Assembly (NCBI GenBank): GCA_024645305.1
Contig: JAHEFU010000094.1
Location: 1-9,305 of the forward strand
Length of the DNA stretch: 9,305 nucleotides
Direction: 5' to 3'
Source: Planctomycetales bacterium
Lineage (GTDB): Bacteria; 4484-113; JAFGCY01
The notes under the pieces were generated by a model. That model was not told the DNA's origin. It was given only the letters and a program-made list of their open reading frames with translations, and ran no database searches. The translations under genes and the position numbers were made by a program. Position 1 is the first letter of the stretch. The number at the start of each line of letters is the position of its first letter. Of this stretch, positions 1-7,850 are shown in pieces.

Positions 1-98
1 TCGACCTGCACTACATCAACAACTGGAGCCTGGGCCTCGACCTGCTGATCATCATGCGCACCATCCCGGCGGTGCTGTCACGGAAGGGCGCGTACTGA
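1..98 (+). CDS. Bacterial sugar transferase, C-terminal end only (polyprenyl glycosylphosphotransferase)
   Basis: Only the last 31 codons are in the window, read in the frame that ends at TGA 96-98; the 5' part lies outside. The tail reads as a tyrosine-isoleucine-asparagine-asparagine-tryptophan-serine run, a leucine-rich stretch, then TIPAVL and a terminal KGAY. This closely matches the conserved C-terminus of the bacterial sugar transferase family (WcaJ/WbaP/PglC-like). Members of that family transfer a sugar-1-phosphate from a nucleotide sugar to undecaprenyl phosphate at the inner membrane, the first step of exopolysaccharide, capsule or O-antigen assembly. The catalytic part is not visible, so the sugar and the subtype cannot be given. 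The gene converges on the minus-strand gene ending at 201. Confidence 0.8.
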   Translation, partial: DLHYINNWSLGLDLLIIMRTIPAVLSRKGAY

Positions 99-100
99 GG

Positions 101-135
101 TTGCAGGTTTCAGCTTTCAGCTTGCAGGGTGCAGC
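101..135. repeat. Tandem 7-bp repeat, five units
   Basis: Five successive heptamers follow the sugar transferase stop almost directly: TTGCAGG, TTTCAGC, TTTCAGC, TTGCAGG, GTGCAGC. They share the core consensus TTKCAGS. The array sits in the convergent gap between two genes. Heptameric short tandem repeats of this kind are known in intergenic DNA of several bacteria (for example the STRR repeats of cyanobacteria), and usually arise by slippage. No coding or regulatory role is suggested by the sequence. Confidence 0.7.
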
Positions 136-200
136 TTTACCAACTGAGAGCGAGTTGATCCCGGCCCGGATGCTTCCCCTTTAACCTGTCACCGCTAACC

Positions 201-677
201 TCATTCACCGTGGATCAGCAACTCATAACGTTCTCCGTAGTACCTGAGGATCACACTGATGTTGCCATATTCGGAATTCCAGACCGCCAGCACATTGTCC
301 GCATCCCTTCCGCTGGCCCGGTTGTCAGACAGGCTGAATTCGGCCCGGGAAAGGACCGCATTGAAGTAGGCCGTCATCTTCTCCGGCGGGCTCTCATGGC
401 TGAAACAGATGCCCTGCTTGTGTACGCCCTCTGTTGTGTCGAAACTGTGCCCCAGTTGGGCAGTGCTGATGGCGAGGAAGTCCCGGCTCACCGCCGGACT
501 GGACCCGCGGGGCGGCACGAGGCCGCTGTAGGGCCAGTTAGGTGGCAGGGGGTAGGCATAGTCTGAGCTCAGGCGGGAGGGCGTGTACGTGCTCAGGAAG
601 ATCGCCAGGGCGATGAAGCCCCCCGCCACGAAAATGGCGGCGCTTGTCAGCTGCTGTGTGGTGAACTGCATCCGCAT
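201..677 (-). CDS. Hypothetical single-pass membrane protein, second gene of the tamB unit
   Basis: A 158-residue protein that I do not recognise. A short polar N-terminus (about 1-11) is followed by one hydrophobic helix (about 12-29), which is either a signal anchor or an uncleaved signal peptide. Next comes a proline/serine-rich linker (about 32-62) and a soluble domain (about 65-158). In the last part, a helix-like stretch beginning SPPEKMTAYFNAVL is followed by alternating hydrophobic strands ending YELLIHGE, which suggests a small alpha/beta domain facing the periplasm. No lipobox cysteine is present; the single Cys is at about residue 91. The ATG at 675-677 is supported by an AGGTGG ribosome binding site 7 nt upstream; a second ATG two codons in is possible. 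It starts 39 nt after the tamB-like stop on the same strand, so the two are probably co-transcribed and may serve the same envelope process. That functional link is inferred from position only. Confidence 0.7.
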   Translation of the reverse strand: MRMQFTTQQLTSAAIFVAGGFIALAIFLSTYTPSRLSSDYAYPLPPNWPYSGLVPPRGSSPAVSRDFLAISTAQLGHSFDTTEGVHKQGICFSHESPPEKMTAYFNAVLSRAEFSLSDNRASGRDADNVLAVWNSEYGNISVILRYYGERYELLIHGE

Positions 678-684
678 ACTGTTG

Positions 685-690
685 CCACCT
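685..690 (-). promoter_or_regulatory. Ribosome binding site of the small membrane protein gene
   Basis: On the minus strand the sequence AGGTGG lies 7 nt before the ATG at 675-677. It sits in the 39-nt gap after the tamB-like stop codon. It supports this start, and shows that the second gene has its own translation signal. Confidence 0.6.
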
Positions 691-716
691 GGTCCACCCG
701 CATCCGGTCGGACAGG

Positions 717-3700
717 TCAGAAGGAGAAAGTATACTGCAGCATGATCTCACTGCCGCTGCCCTGCAGGGCATCGTCCTTGACGTTGAGTTGCAGGTTGAG
801 GCCCCGGTAGAAACTCCTGTCCTGGTCCATGAAAATCTTGTAACTGAAGCTGAGCTCCTCGCTGGTCCCCAGCGAGTCATAGAAGTCGCGGAAGTAGCCC
901 ACCCTGAATCTGTCGTTGATGTCCTTCTCCGCTCCGACGTGGAAGGGGTTGTTCAGGTCGCCACTGCCGCCGATGGACACCGCGTCAAGGTCCAGGCCCT
1001 TTTCCAGCTGGCCACTGAGGAAGTTGCCGCCGAGTCCCAGCAACTCGTCGCGGGCCACGTCGCTGATGTCCCCCTCGCCCGACAGCAGCGTACCCACGCC
1101 GCCCAGCAGGTAGACCTTGATCTGGTTCGGGGAGCGCGGCGGTTCACTGGTCAGCCGCACATTGGCCATCAGGTCACCAGAGCTGCCCATCATGTCGGAA
1201 CTGGGGTTGAGCTGCACGTTGTCAAAGTCGAAGAAGACCTTGAGGTCATTGTTCGTCGGCCCGATGGCGGACTGGGATTCACCGCGCAGGGCGCCCTTGA
1301 GTACGGTCGTCGCCCGGCCAGTGAAGAAGGGGTACAGCCCCGTCGTCGTGGTCATTCCCGTGAAGTGCAGGCGGTTGCGTCCTTCCTCCAGCCGCAGGGT
1401 ATGGGTATAGGCCCGCAGGTTGCCCTTGTCAATGATCACGTTGCCCTTGACGGTCAGCTGGTCCTGGGCCAGGAGTGCATTGGGGATGCCGTTGATCACC
1501 ACACCGGGTGGTTCGGTGTGGATCGTACTGTCCATTTCCATCAGGGTGGCACCCGTGGTGAAGCTCGTGTTCTCGAGGATCAGCACGGTCAGGTTGTCAA
1601 AGCGCAGCGGGATCTTCTGGCTCTTGTCCTCGGCCTGCGGGCTTGGCGAAAAGCTGAAGATACTGCCACCACTGCCGCCGTTGATCACCGGATTGCCGCT
1701 GATCTCGAACAACTGTATTCGGGCATCATCCGGGTGTACCAGATCCTGACTGGTGCGGATCTGGACTGAGCCGCCCAGTGTCCCTTCAAACACACGCTCC
1801 AGCTCGCCCCTGGCATTCGGCAGGCGCAGTATGATCCGTGAGTGGTTGCCGCCGTCGCTGAATACCAGCGACAGCAGGCCGTCGGCGATGCGCGGCGGAT
1901 TGAAGGCCAGCCGCGCCGAGCCCGTTACCCGGGTGGCGTAGTAACTGCTGTCAGCCGGCACTAGGTCCATGCTGCGGATGCTGAACTCGTTGTTCTTCAG
2001 GTTGAACTGGGCGCGGAGTTCCGCCAGTTCCAGCGGCAGGGCCGGAGGCATGCGCAACAGGTTGAGAGCCATTTCACCGTTGAGGACGGGGCTCAGTGAA
2101 TTGCCGCCGACGGACAGGTTGCAGGTCAGGTTGCCACCGGGCAGCTGGCTGGCGAGCTCCTGCGGCAGCAGTCCGGCGATGTCGTCAATCTGGAAACTGT
2201 TGGCGGTGACCCGCAGGTCCAGCGGGATGCGCCGGCTGCCCGGTTTGAGTTCGCGCAGGTCGATTTTACCCGTTACATCTAGCGTACTGCCGCCCTTTTC
2301 GAGCGTCAGCGGGCTGAGCGTGGCCTGGTCCCCGCGGATACGGATGCTGGCGGTCAGCTTGTCAACCTGGCTCTCGCCCAGCTTGATGCCGCTGCCCGTG
2401 TCAGCGATGTTCATTTCAATGTCCGGGTACTGGCCCTTGCTGCGGCTGAGTTTCGCGTCCAGCCTGACCGAACCGTCAAGCTGGATCGCGCCTTCAGGCA
2501 GCAGGGGGTTGAGCAGGGACAGGTCGAACTTCTCGGCCTTTGCAGTTACCGTGCTGTTGTTGAGATCCTTGGCAATGACACCGCTGGCGGTCATGGTCGT
2601 GCCGCTGGCGGTCAGCTTCGCCGCCGTCAGCTCGATGCCGTCGGGATGCTTGCGGAAACTGGCGGACAGCTCCGAGATGTCAACATCGCTGAAGCGGCCC
2701 TTGAGCAGCCGCAGTTCGCCCTCAGCGCTGTAGCTCTCCGTCCCGCCGCTGGCCCGCAGGCTGCCGTTGAGCTGCCCCGTCAGGCCACCCAGCGGTGAAC
2801 CGCCCGCCAGGGCAGTCAGGATGCGCACGTCGAAGCTCGTGATTTCGGCGTCAGCATTGAAGTGGAAGGGTTCGAAGGCCGCTCCGCCCTCCGCCGCAAT
2901 CCGTCCCTGGGCACTGATGATCTCGAAACTGTCCAGCACTGCGGCCTGCTTCGTGAGCGAGGCGCGCAGTTTCGCGGAATCGAAGCTCGTGCCCTCCACC
3001 TGGCCCGGGCCGCTACTGTAGGTCACTGAGGCACTGGGCTGTTCCAGGCTGCCGCTGCACTTGATTGTCAGCGGCCCGCTGGACTCCACCCTGATCGGGC
3101 TGCTCACGCTCTTCGTCACGCCCCCGGCGCTGCTGGAACTTGTCGGCACCAGGGACAGGGCGCTGAGCAGGTTGAACTTCTGGCATGAGACTGTCAGGTC
3201 CGCCCCGCCCGTGCCGAGTACGCCGTCCACGCTGAAGGGCTGCTTGTCAAAGTCAAAGCGGCCATTGCTGACACTGATGGCATTGCCATCCTTGAGCTTG
3301 AAGCCGATGTCCAGGCTCGTCACGTCGTAGCGTCGCTGCTCAGTCAGGTAGCTCAGGCGCGGGCTGCGCAGGCGGCCGCTGAGCGTCGGTTCACTGAAGC
3401 TGCCGCTGAGCTGCCCGTCGAGGGAGAACTCCCCGCTGATGTGCTTATCGTCAATGAACTTGTCCAGGCTGATCTGGGAAGCACTGAGTTGGCCTTCGAA
3501 TTTCCGGGCTTCCAGGTCCGCCTGGCCGTCGTAGTACAGCTGTGAGTCATACCAGGTCAGCTTGGCCGTGGCCGGTTTCAGCCCGCCGGCCATGTAGGCC
3601 TCAGCATTGACAACGAGCTGCTCGCCATCCTTTTCCGTCTTGACCTGCAGGCGCAATTGCGGGGCCGCCACCGGTCCGGTCAGCTTGAAGCTGATTTCGG

Positions 3701-6230
3701 CCTGGCTGGGGACAAGGTTCTCTGTAACCGCGCTTCCCACCAGGGCGACTGCCCCGTCCTGGCCCGTCGAACTGACACTGCCGCCGATGCGCAGCGGGAT
3801 GCGCAGCGGCTCGCTGCTCGTGAAACTGCCCAGGTCCACGGCCTCAGCCGTCACGAGTGTGGCGGTGACGGCATCGAGTTCAAAACTCGAGCCCTGCAGG
3901 CTGCCCTTGGCACTGAGCTTCTCCAGGCGGTGGCCGTCCTTCATCAGCAGCTCACTGCTGAGAGTCAGGCTGCTCGTAGGCTGACCCTTGTCAAAACCCA
4001 GCCGTCCGCTGGCCTTGAGCTTGCCTGTCACACCCTGCGTGTCAACCGGCTCATCCGTGAAGCGGCTGGCGAGCATTGCTGCCTTGGCAACATCCAGGGG
4101 ACCGGCCTCGATGCTGAAGCTGCCGTTCTCGAAGGCCAGGTCCGTGCTGCCGCTCAGTGACAGGGGCAGCTCCCCGCCGGTGAAGCTGGCGCTTTCCACC
4201 TGCAGGCGGCCGCTCGTCGTTGCCAGTTTTGCTTTCACCGTGCCCAGCTTCACTCCACTGACGACGAGATCCGTTCCGTCCAGGCTGCCGCTGGCACTGC
4301 TGAGTTTGCTGTTTAGCATGCTGACTGCACCGCTGGCACTGACCGTGCCCGCCGGTGCCAGCTCGGACACGTCCGCTGGCAGCTTGTCACCGGCCAGGGC
4401 CAGAAGTTCCGCGAGGCCGCTCTTGCCGAGGCTGAACTGCAGGCTGGCATTGCCCTTCGCCGGATCCAGGCTGCCGTTGATTGTCAGCGGGAGCTGGCCC
4501 CCGCTGAAGCGCAGGTCCTGGAAGGCCAGTCGCTCTCCCTCCTGGGAAATGCCACCGCGCACACTGCCCAGCCTGACTCCATGGATACTCACGTTGCTGC
4601 CGTTGAGATCAGCCTGCAGGGACTGCACTGCGCCGTCGGCCAGCACGACACTGCCGTCGGCACTGAGGCTGCCGCCCGGGCTGGCTGTTGCCAGGTCCGC
4701 GGGCAGCTGGTCCCCTGCCAGGGCCAGCAGTCCGGCGATGTCCGCCTTGTTCAGGGAGAATGACAGCTCACCGGACTGGCTCTTCGTATTGATGTTGCCA
4801 CTGAGGCTGGCCGGCAGCTCGCCCCCGCTGAAGCGCAGGCTGTCCAGGGTCAGGACTTCCCCGTCCAGCTCGAGCCGGCCGCCGGGCCGCCCCAGCTCGT
4901 GACCGCTGTAGCTGAGGGCCCCGCCACTGAGACCAAGCGAAAGCTGGGGATTTTCCAGTGTTCCCCCCGGCCGCAGGTCCGCCTGCAGGCTGCCCCCGAC
5001 CGCCGGACCGTCATAAGGGGTCTCTGCCAGAACCGCGGCAATGTCAGCCATGGCCAGCTGCAGCCGCCCAGCCATATTCCCGGCCTCCGGGCTGAATTCG
5101 AAGTTGCCGTTGAGCGTGCTGCCCAGGGCCGTGAGGTCCAGCCGGGTGATCTTCAGCCTGTCCGCCGCCTGGTCATAATCGAGGTTGCCATTCTCCATGC
5201 GGATCAGCGGCAGGCTGGCGCTGTCCAGCTGGGTCTGTTCGAGATCGGCCGTGACCTGCAATTTGAACTGGTCTTCTTCATTCTTCCGGCTGAGGTGCAC
5301 ATCGACCCTGCGCAGCAGGGCTGCGGCATTGGGCTGGCTGCCCCGCTCGGCGCTGGCGTCCCCGGCCTCAATGATCCTCAGATCTGGGAACAGGGCGTGG
5401 CCGTAGCTTCGCAGGCTGGAGGCGTCAATGCTGTTGCCCTGCAGCCGCAGGTCGAGGGCTCCGTCGTCCGTTCCCGCTGAGCCGCTGATTGTCAGTTTCC
5501 CACCCAGGTCGCTGCGCAGCACGTTCATGTTGAAGCTCATTTCCGCGCGGCGGCTGTTGAGCACGACATTGCCATGCAGGCCGAGCTGTTCGCGGTGCGG
5601 CTCCGTCTCTGCCGGGGCGAGGATGTCGTAGTTGAACTCCAGCAGGAGGTCCGCCAGAGTTCCTGCCTCTGCCTCGATGCGCGGGTAATCACTCGAAACC
5701 AGGCAGCGGTCCTCGAAGTCCACCGTGCCGTTGCTGATCAGCAGGCTCAGGCCGAACTCCTCCTGCTTGGCCTGTTCATCCGGCTGCTTGACCAGCTTCT
5801 CCAGGTTCGTTGTGCCATCGCGCAGACGCACCAGCCTGATCTGCGGCCTGTCCAGCACGACCACGATGGCACTCTGGCCGCGGTTTGGCCCCAGCAGGTT
5901 GACCAGGTCCAGGCTGACGCGGGCATGTGCGCAGCTGATGGTCGGCTGCTCCTCACCCTCCGCCGTGATCGTGAGATCCCTGAATACGGCGCGACCTAGC
6001 AGGTCCACCTTGATCGAGCTGAAGTCCAGCCTGCCGTTGAGGGACTGGTCGGCGATCAGGATGACGCGGTCCTTCAGCAGGCGATCCCCATTACGTGAAA
6101 GATAGAACCAGCCGCAAAGCAGCAGCACGAAAACGGCCGCCACTGTCCACAGGCAACCGCGAATGATGCGTTTTGCCCTGGGAGGGGGGGAACTATTGGT
6201 GCCCCGGTTTTGAGTTCTAGTTGTATCCAC
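717..6230 (-). CDS. tamB: TamB-family translocation and assembly protein (DUF490/AsmA-like), very large
   Basis: This 1837-residue protein has the build of TamB. A short cytoplasmic N-terminus with a basic patch (KRIIR, about 20-24) is followed by one membrane anchor (about 27-44). Then come about 1450 residues of short alternating strands rich in Gly, Ser, Leu and Asp, as expected for the lipid-carrying beta-groove of AsmA-like proteins. The C-terminal TamB domain covers roughly 1500-1837 and ends LQYTFSF; a terminal aromatic residue after an amphipathic strand is typical of proteins that engage the outer-membrane Omp85/BAM machinery. Known TamB proteins span the periplasm, pair with TamA, and serve in phospholipid transport to the outer membrane and in insertion of some outer-membrane proteins. 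No tamA is in the window. E. coli TamB is about 1260 residues, so this one is markedly longer; part of the length comes from 108-residue repeats at about 411-734. The start is GTG (6228-6230) with no clear Shine-Dalgarno; an in-frame TAG lies 14 codons upstream, at 6273-6275, so the start can move little. Confidence 0.85.
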   Translation of the reverse strand: MDTTRTQNRGTNSSPPPRAKRIIRGCLWTVAAVFVLLLCGWFYLSRNGDRLLKDRVILIADQSLNGRLDFSSIKVDLLGRAVFRDLTITAEGEEQPTISCAHARVSLDLVNLLGPNRGQSAIVVVLDRPQIRLVRLRDGTTNLEKLVKQPDEQAKQEEFGLSLLISNGTVDFEDRCLVSSDYPRIEAEAGTLADLLLEFNYDILAPAETEPHREQLGLHGNVVLNSRRAEMSFNMNVLRSDLGGKLTISGSAGTDDGALDLRLQGNSIDASSLRSYGHALFPDLRIIEAGDASAERGSQPNAAALLRRVDVHLSRKNEEDQFKLQVTADLEQTQLDSASLPLIRMENGNLDYDQAADRLKITRLDLTALGSTLNGNFEFSPEAGNMAGRLQLAMADIAAVLAETPYDGPAVGGSLQADLRPGGTLENPQLSLGLSGGALSYSGHELGRPGGRLELDGEVLTLDSLRFSGGELPASLSGNINTKSQSGELSFSLNKADIAGLLALAGDQLPADLATASPGGSLSADGSVVLADGAVQSLQADLNGSNVSIHGVRLGSVRGGISQEGERLAFQDLRFSGGQLPLTINGSLDPAKGNASLQFSLGKSGLAELLALAGDKLPADVSELAPAGTVSASGAVSMLNSKLSSASGSLDGTDLVVSGVKLGTVKAKLATTSGRLQVESASFTGGELPLSLSGSTDLAFENGSFSIEAGPLDVAKAAMLASRFTDEPVDTQGVTGKLKASGRLGFDKGQPTSSLTLSSELLMKDGHRLEKLSAKGSLQGSSFELDAVTATLVTAEAVDLGSFTSSEPLRIPLRIGGSVSSTGQDGAVALVGSAVTENLVPSQAEISFKLTGPVAAPQLRLQVKTEKDGEQLVVNAEAYMAGGLKPATAKLTWYDSQLYYDGQADLEARKFEGQLSASQISLDKFIDDKHISGEFSLDGQLSGSFSEPTLSGRLRSPRLSYLTEQRRYDVTSLDIGFKLKDGNAISVSNGRFDFDKQPFSVDGVLGTGGADLTVSCQKFNLLSALSLVPTSSSSAGGVTKSVSSPIRVESSGPLTIKCSGSLEQPSASVTYSSGPGQVEGTSFDSAKLRASLTKQAAVLDSFEIISAQGRIAAEGGAAFEPFHFNADAEITSFDVRILTALAGGSPLGGLTGQLNGSLRASGGTESYSAEGELRLLKGRFSDVDISELSASFRKHPDGIELTAAKLTASGTTMTASGVIAKDLNNSTVTAKAEKFDLSLLNPLLPEGAIQLDGSVRLDAKLSRSKGQYPDIEMNIADTGSGIKLGESQVDKLTASIRIRGDQATLSPLTLEKGGSTLDVTGKIDLRELKPGSRRIPLDLRVTANSFQIDDIAGLLPQELASQLPGGNLTCNLSVGGNSLSPVLNGEMALNLLRMPPALPLELAELRAQFNLKNNEFSIRSMDLVPADSSYYATRVTGSARLAFNPPRIADGLLSLVFSDGGNHSRIILRLPNARGELERVFEGTLGGSVQIRTSQDLVHPDDARIQLFEISGNPVINGGSGGSIFSFSPSPQAEDKSQKIPLRFDNLTVLILENTSFTTGATLMEMDSTIHTEPPGVVINGIPNALLAQDQLTVKGNVIIDKGNLRAYTHTLRLEEGRNRLHFTGMTTTTGLYPFFTGRATTVLKGALRGESQSAIGPTNNDLKVFFDFDNVQLNPSSDMMGSSGDLMANVRLTSEPPRSPNQIKVYLLGGVGTLLSGEGDISDVARDELLGLGGNFLSGQLEKGLDLDAVSIGGSGDLNNPFHVGAEKDINDRFRVGYFRDFYDSLGTSEELSFSYKIFMDQDRSFYRGLNLQLNVKDDALQGSGSEIMLQYTFSF
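4029..5000 (-). repeat. Three 108-residue tandem repeats inside the TamB-like protein
   Basis: Residues about 411-734 hold three units spaced exactly 108 residues (324 bp) apart. The anchor motif is FSGGELPASLSG at residue 467, FSGGQLPLTING at 575 and FTGGELPLSLSG at 683. A second shared block, LLALAGDQLPADL at 501 and LLALAGDKLPADV at 609, is almost identical in the first two units and decayed in the third (about 717-730). A fainter fourth unit may precede them, with STLNGN at about 371-376 and ADIAAVLAE at about 395-403 at offsets of 101-103 residues. These look like duplicated beta-strand modules that lengthen the groove. Confidence 0.75.
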
Positions 6231-6237
6231 GCCGAAG

Positions 6238-6275
6238 TAGGGACGCCTGCCATGTGCAGCATGATGCAGGTCCTA
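6238..6275 (-). promoter_or_regulatory. Imperfect hairpin just upstream of the tamB-like start
   Basis: On the minus strand, TAGGACCTGC pairs with GCAGGCGTCCCTA (one 1-nt and one 2-nt bulge). Inside it, CATG pairs with CATG around the 5-nt loop CTGCA. This gives about 14 base pairs in a 38-nt element ending 7 nt before the GTG start. It covers the place where a Shine-Dalgarno would normally sit, and none is seen. It could be a translational control hairpin in the tamB leader, or a dyad operator read as DNA. Neither is shown. Confidence 0.4.
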
Positions 6276-6301
6276 CACCAGAATAATCGCAGGCGGCACA
6301 C

Positions 6302-6307
6302 ATTATA
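6302..6307 (-). promoter_or_regulatory. Candidate -10 box for the tamB-like unit
   Basis: The minus strand carries a perfect TATAAT here, inside an AT-rich island in otherwise GC-rich DNA. It would place transcription start near 6295 and give a leader of about 65 nt that contains the 6238-6275 hairpin. No convincing -35 box is found at 16-18 nt spacing, so this rests on the -10 alone. Confidence 0.35.
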
Positions 6308-6311
6308 TTAA

Positions 6312-6339
6312 TTGGAAAAAGTCCCTATCCTGCTAGAAT
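6312..6339 (+). promoter_or_regulatory. Candidate extended -10 promoter for the MFS/PPK2 pair, probably leaderless
   Basis: TTGGAA at 6312-6317 (4 of 6 to the sigma-70 -35 consensus) is followed after 16 nt by TAGAAT at 6334-6339 (5 of 6 to -10). The -10 is preceded by TG one base upstream (TGC-TAGAAT), which makes an extended -10. The -10 ends only 5 nt before the ATG at 6345, so transcription would begin at or next to the start codon. No Shine-Dalgarno precedes that ATG, which agrees with a leaderless message. It lies back to back with the candidate tamB -10, so the two promoters may influence each other. Confidence 0.45.
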
Positions 6340-6344
6340 GAGAC

Positions 6345-7850
6345 ATGGACAAGGGCATGAGCGCCGCCGCAGTGGAGCATAATCCTCCCCAGCGGCTCAA
6401 ACTGATCCACATCATGAACATGTCGGCCATCTGGTTCGGCCTGCAGTTCTTCTGGACCTCCAACCAGCTCTTCATCATGCCCAATCGCATACGCGATTTC
6501 GTGCTTGCGGAGCAGGGCACCATCGCCCAGCTGGGCTTCTACCGAGGCCTGCTGGATAGCACTGGTTCCGCAGTGGTGATCATTACCCAGCTGATGAGCG
6601 GATTTCTTTCCGACCACGCCTGGAGCAGGCGGGGCCGGAGACGGCCATTTGTCCTGACCGGGATCCTCAGTGGACTGTTCGGCATCACGCTGTTCATGCT
6701 GGCACCGGGCTACTGGTACCTCTTTGCCGCTTACGCCTTCATGTCCTTCTGCCTGAATCTCGCAGCCGTACCTTTCCAGAGCCTGCTGCCGGATCTCGTG
6801 CCCAAGAGCCAGGAGAACGTCGCCGGTTCCGTGATGGGACTCAACAACATGGGTGGTGTCCTCGTGGGCCTGTTGGCTTACATCGCGATGTCCGTGCTGG
6901 GCTTCGAGGGTGGGCGCGGCAACATGTTCATGCTGGCGCTGTACTTCATCGTACTGCTGACAACCCTGGCATTCACCTACTTCGGGATCGACGAACTGAA
7001 GTGGATGCAGGAGCAGCGCAGTGAACTCAGTGGCAAGCTGCGGGAGTTCACGCTCTTCCCCGGGACGACGATCCGCTATATCCGCCGGGGCAGCAACCTG
7101 TTCAGCACAGTGGCCCGCAACTACTTCGGGCTGGACCTGAAGCAGCATCCGAACTTCCTCTGGCTGTCCGGCAGCCGGGCCTGCATCTATCTCGGTTACA
7201 CCGTGTTCACGGACTGGGTGAATTACTACACGAAGATCAACCTGGATCGCGAGGGCTGGCTGTTGTCACTGGGCATAGGTGCTGACAGCGTGGAGAAGTA
7301 TCTGGAGATCGTGCTGGCGGGCATGATGGTGTTCTTCCTCATTGGTGGGCTTGCCGGCAACCTGATCAGCGCACCGCTGGCAAACTGGCAGAGCAAGAAG
7401 CGCGTCGTCGGCTTAGGCATCGTGTTGTCCGGTGCGATGGTCGTGCCGCTAATCCTCACCGGGGATGTCTGGCGGGCCATCACGGCAGGTGCGGTCCTCG
7501 GCATCGGCTGGGGTGCCTTCGTGGCAAGCGACTGGGCCTTCGGCTGCTCGCTGATGCCAAAGGACAGGGCCGGGACCTTCATGGGAATGTGGATGCTGAC
7601 AAGCCTGGTGCCAGCCATGCTCAGCCCGGCGCTCAGTGGAATCGTGCGGGACCTGTTCTACAACAGCGGACTGGCGAAACTGACAGCCACGGGCATGGCA
7701 ACGGAACTGGCCAGTCCGATTGCCGAGGCCGCAGCGCACCGCTGGGTCTTCGGCCTGATCATCCTGTTCTTCACTTTCGGGTTCATCATCCTGCAACGCG
7801 TGAAGGAACAGAAGGGCTGGGAGAAACAAGATGCAGATGCACCTGTCTGA
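6345..7850 (+). CDS. MFS transporter, SLC45/GPH-like (possible sugar:cation symporter)
   Basis: A 501-residue integral membrane protein with about 12 predicted helices: six between about residues 28 and 213, a long cytoplasmic linker (about 214-268), and six more up to about 484. After the second helix, GFLSDHAWSRRGRRRPF (about 86-102) is the MFS motif A region, in the GRRRP form typical of glycoside-pentoside-hexuronide and SLC45-type symporters. AAVPFQSLLPDLVPKSQ (about 140-156) also fits that group, as does a SDWAFGCSLMPKDRAG segment (about 395-410) in the second half. Related proteins move sugars with a proton or cation across the inner membrane; the substrate here cannot be told. The ATG at 6345 has no Shine-Dalgarno but sits just after a good -10 box; an ATG four codons in (6357) is the alternative. 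The PPK2-family gene follows after 27 nt, probably in the same operon. Confidence 0.8.
   Translation: MDKGMSAAAVEHNPPQRLKLIHIMNMSAIWFGLQFFWTSNQLFIMPNRIRDFVLAEQGTIAQLGFYRGLLDSTGSAVVIITQLMSGFLSDHAWSRRGRRRPFVLTGILSGLFGITLFMLAPGYWYLFAAYAFMSFCLNLAAVPFQSLLPDLVPKSQENVAGSVMGLNNMGGVLVGLLAYIAMSVLGFEGGRGNMFMLALYFIVLLTTLAFTYFGIDELKWMQEQRSELSGKLREFTLFPGTTIRYIRRGSNLFSTVARNYFGLDLKQHPNFLWLSGSRACIYLGYTVFTDWVNYYTKINLDREGWLLSLGIGADSVEKYLEIVLAGMMVFFLIGGLAGNLISAPLANWQSKKRVVGLGIVLSGAMVVPLILTGDVWRAITAGAVLGIGWGAFVASDWAFGCSLMPKDRAGTFMGMWMLTSLVPAMLSPALSGIVRDLFYNSGLAKLTATGMATELASPIAEAAAHRWVFGLIILFFTFGFIILQRVKEQKGWEKQDADAPV

Noticed and set aside
141..157. CAACT / AGTTG inverted repeat between the sugar transferase and the small membrane protein gene, as a terminator
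   Set aside because: Only 5 base pairs with a 7-nt loop and no T run on either strand; too weak to call.
182..201. TAACCT direct repeat separated by 8 nt near the end of the small membrane protein gene
   Set aside because: Two 6-bp copies are expected by chance and no adjacent promoter or binding-site context was seen.
789..1769. Long plus-strand open frame of 326 codons
   Set aside because: It lies wholly antisense to the TamB C-terminal domain, whose frame gives a coherent family protein; the plus-strand product has no recognisable domain and follows from GC-rich codon bias.
3988..4902. Plus-strand open frame of 304 codons across the repeat region
   Set aside because: Antisense shadow of the 108-residue repeats; its product is a low-complexity Ser/Leu/Pro/Arg mixture. 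The same applies to the frames at 1969-2733, 4899-5480 and others in this gene.
6333..7148. Minus-strand open frame of 271 codons
   Set aside because: Antisense to the MFS transporter; His/Gln/Glu-rich product typical of a shadow of hydrophobic codons. The minus-strand frame 8070-8702 is likewise a shadow of the PPK2 gene.
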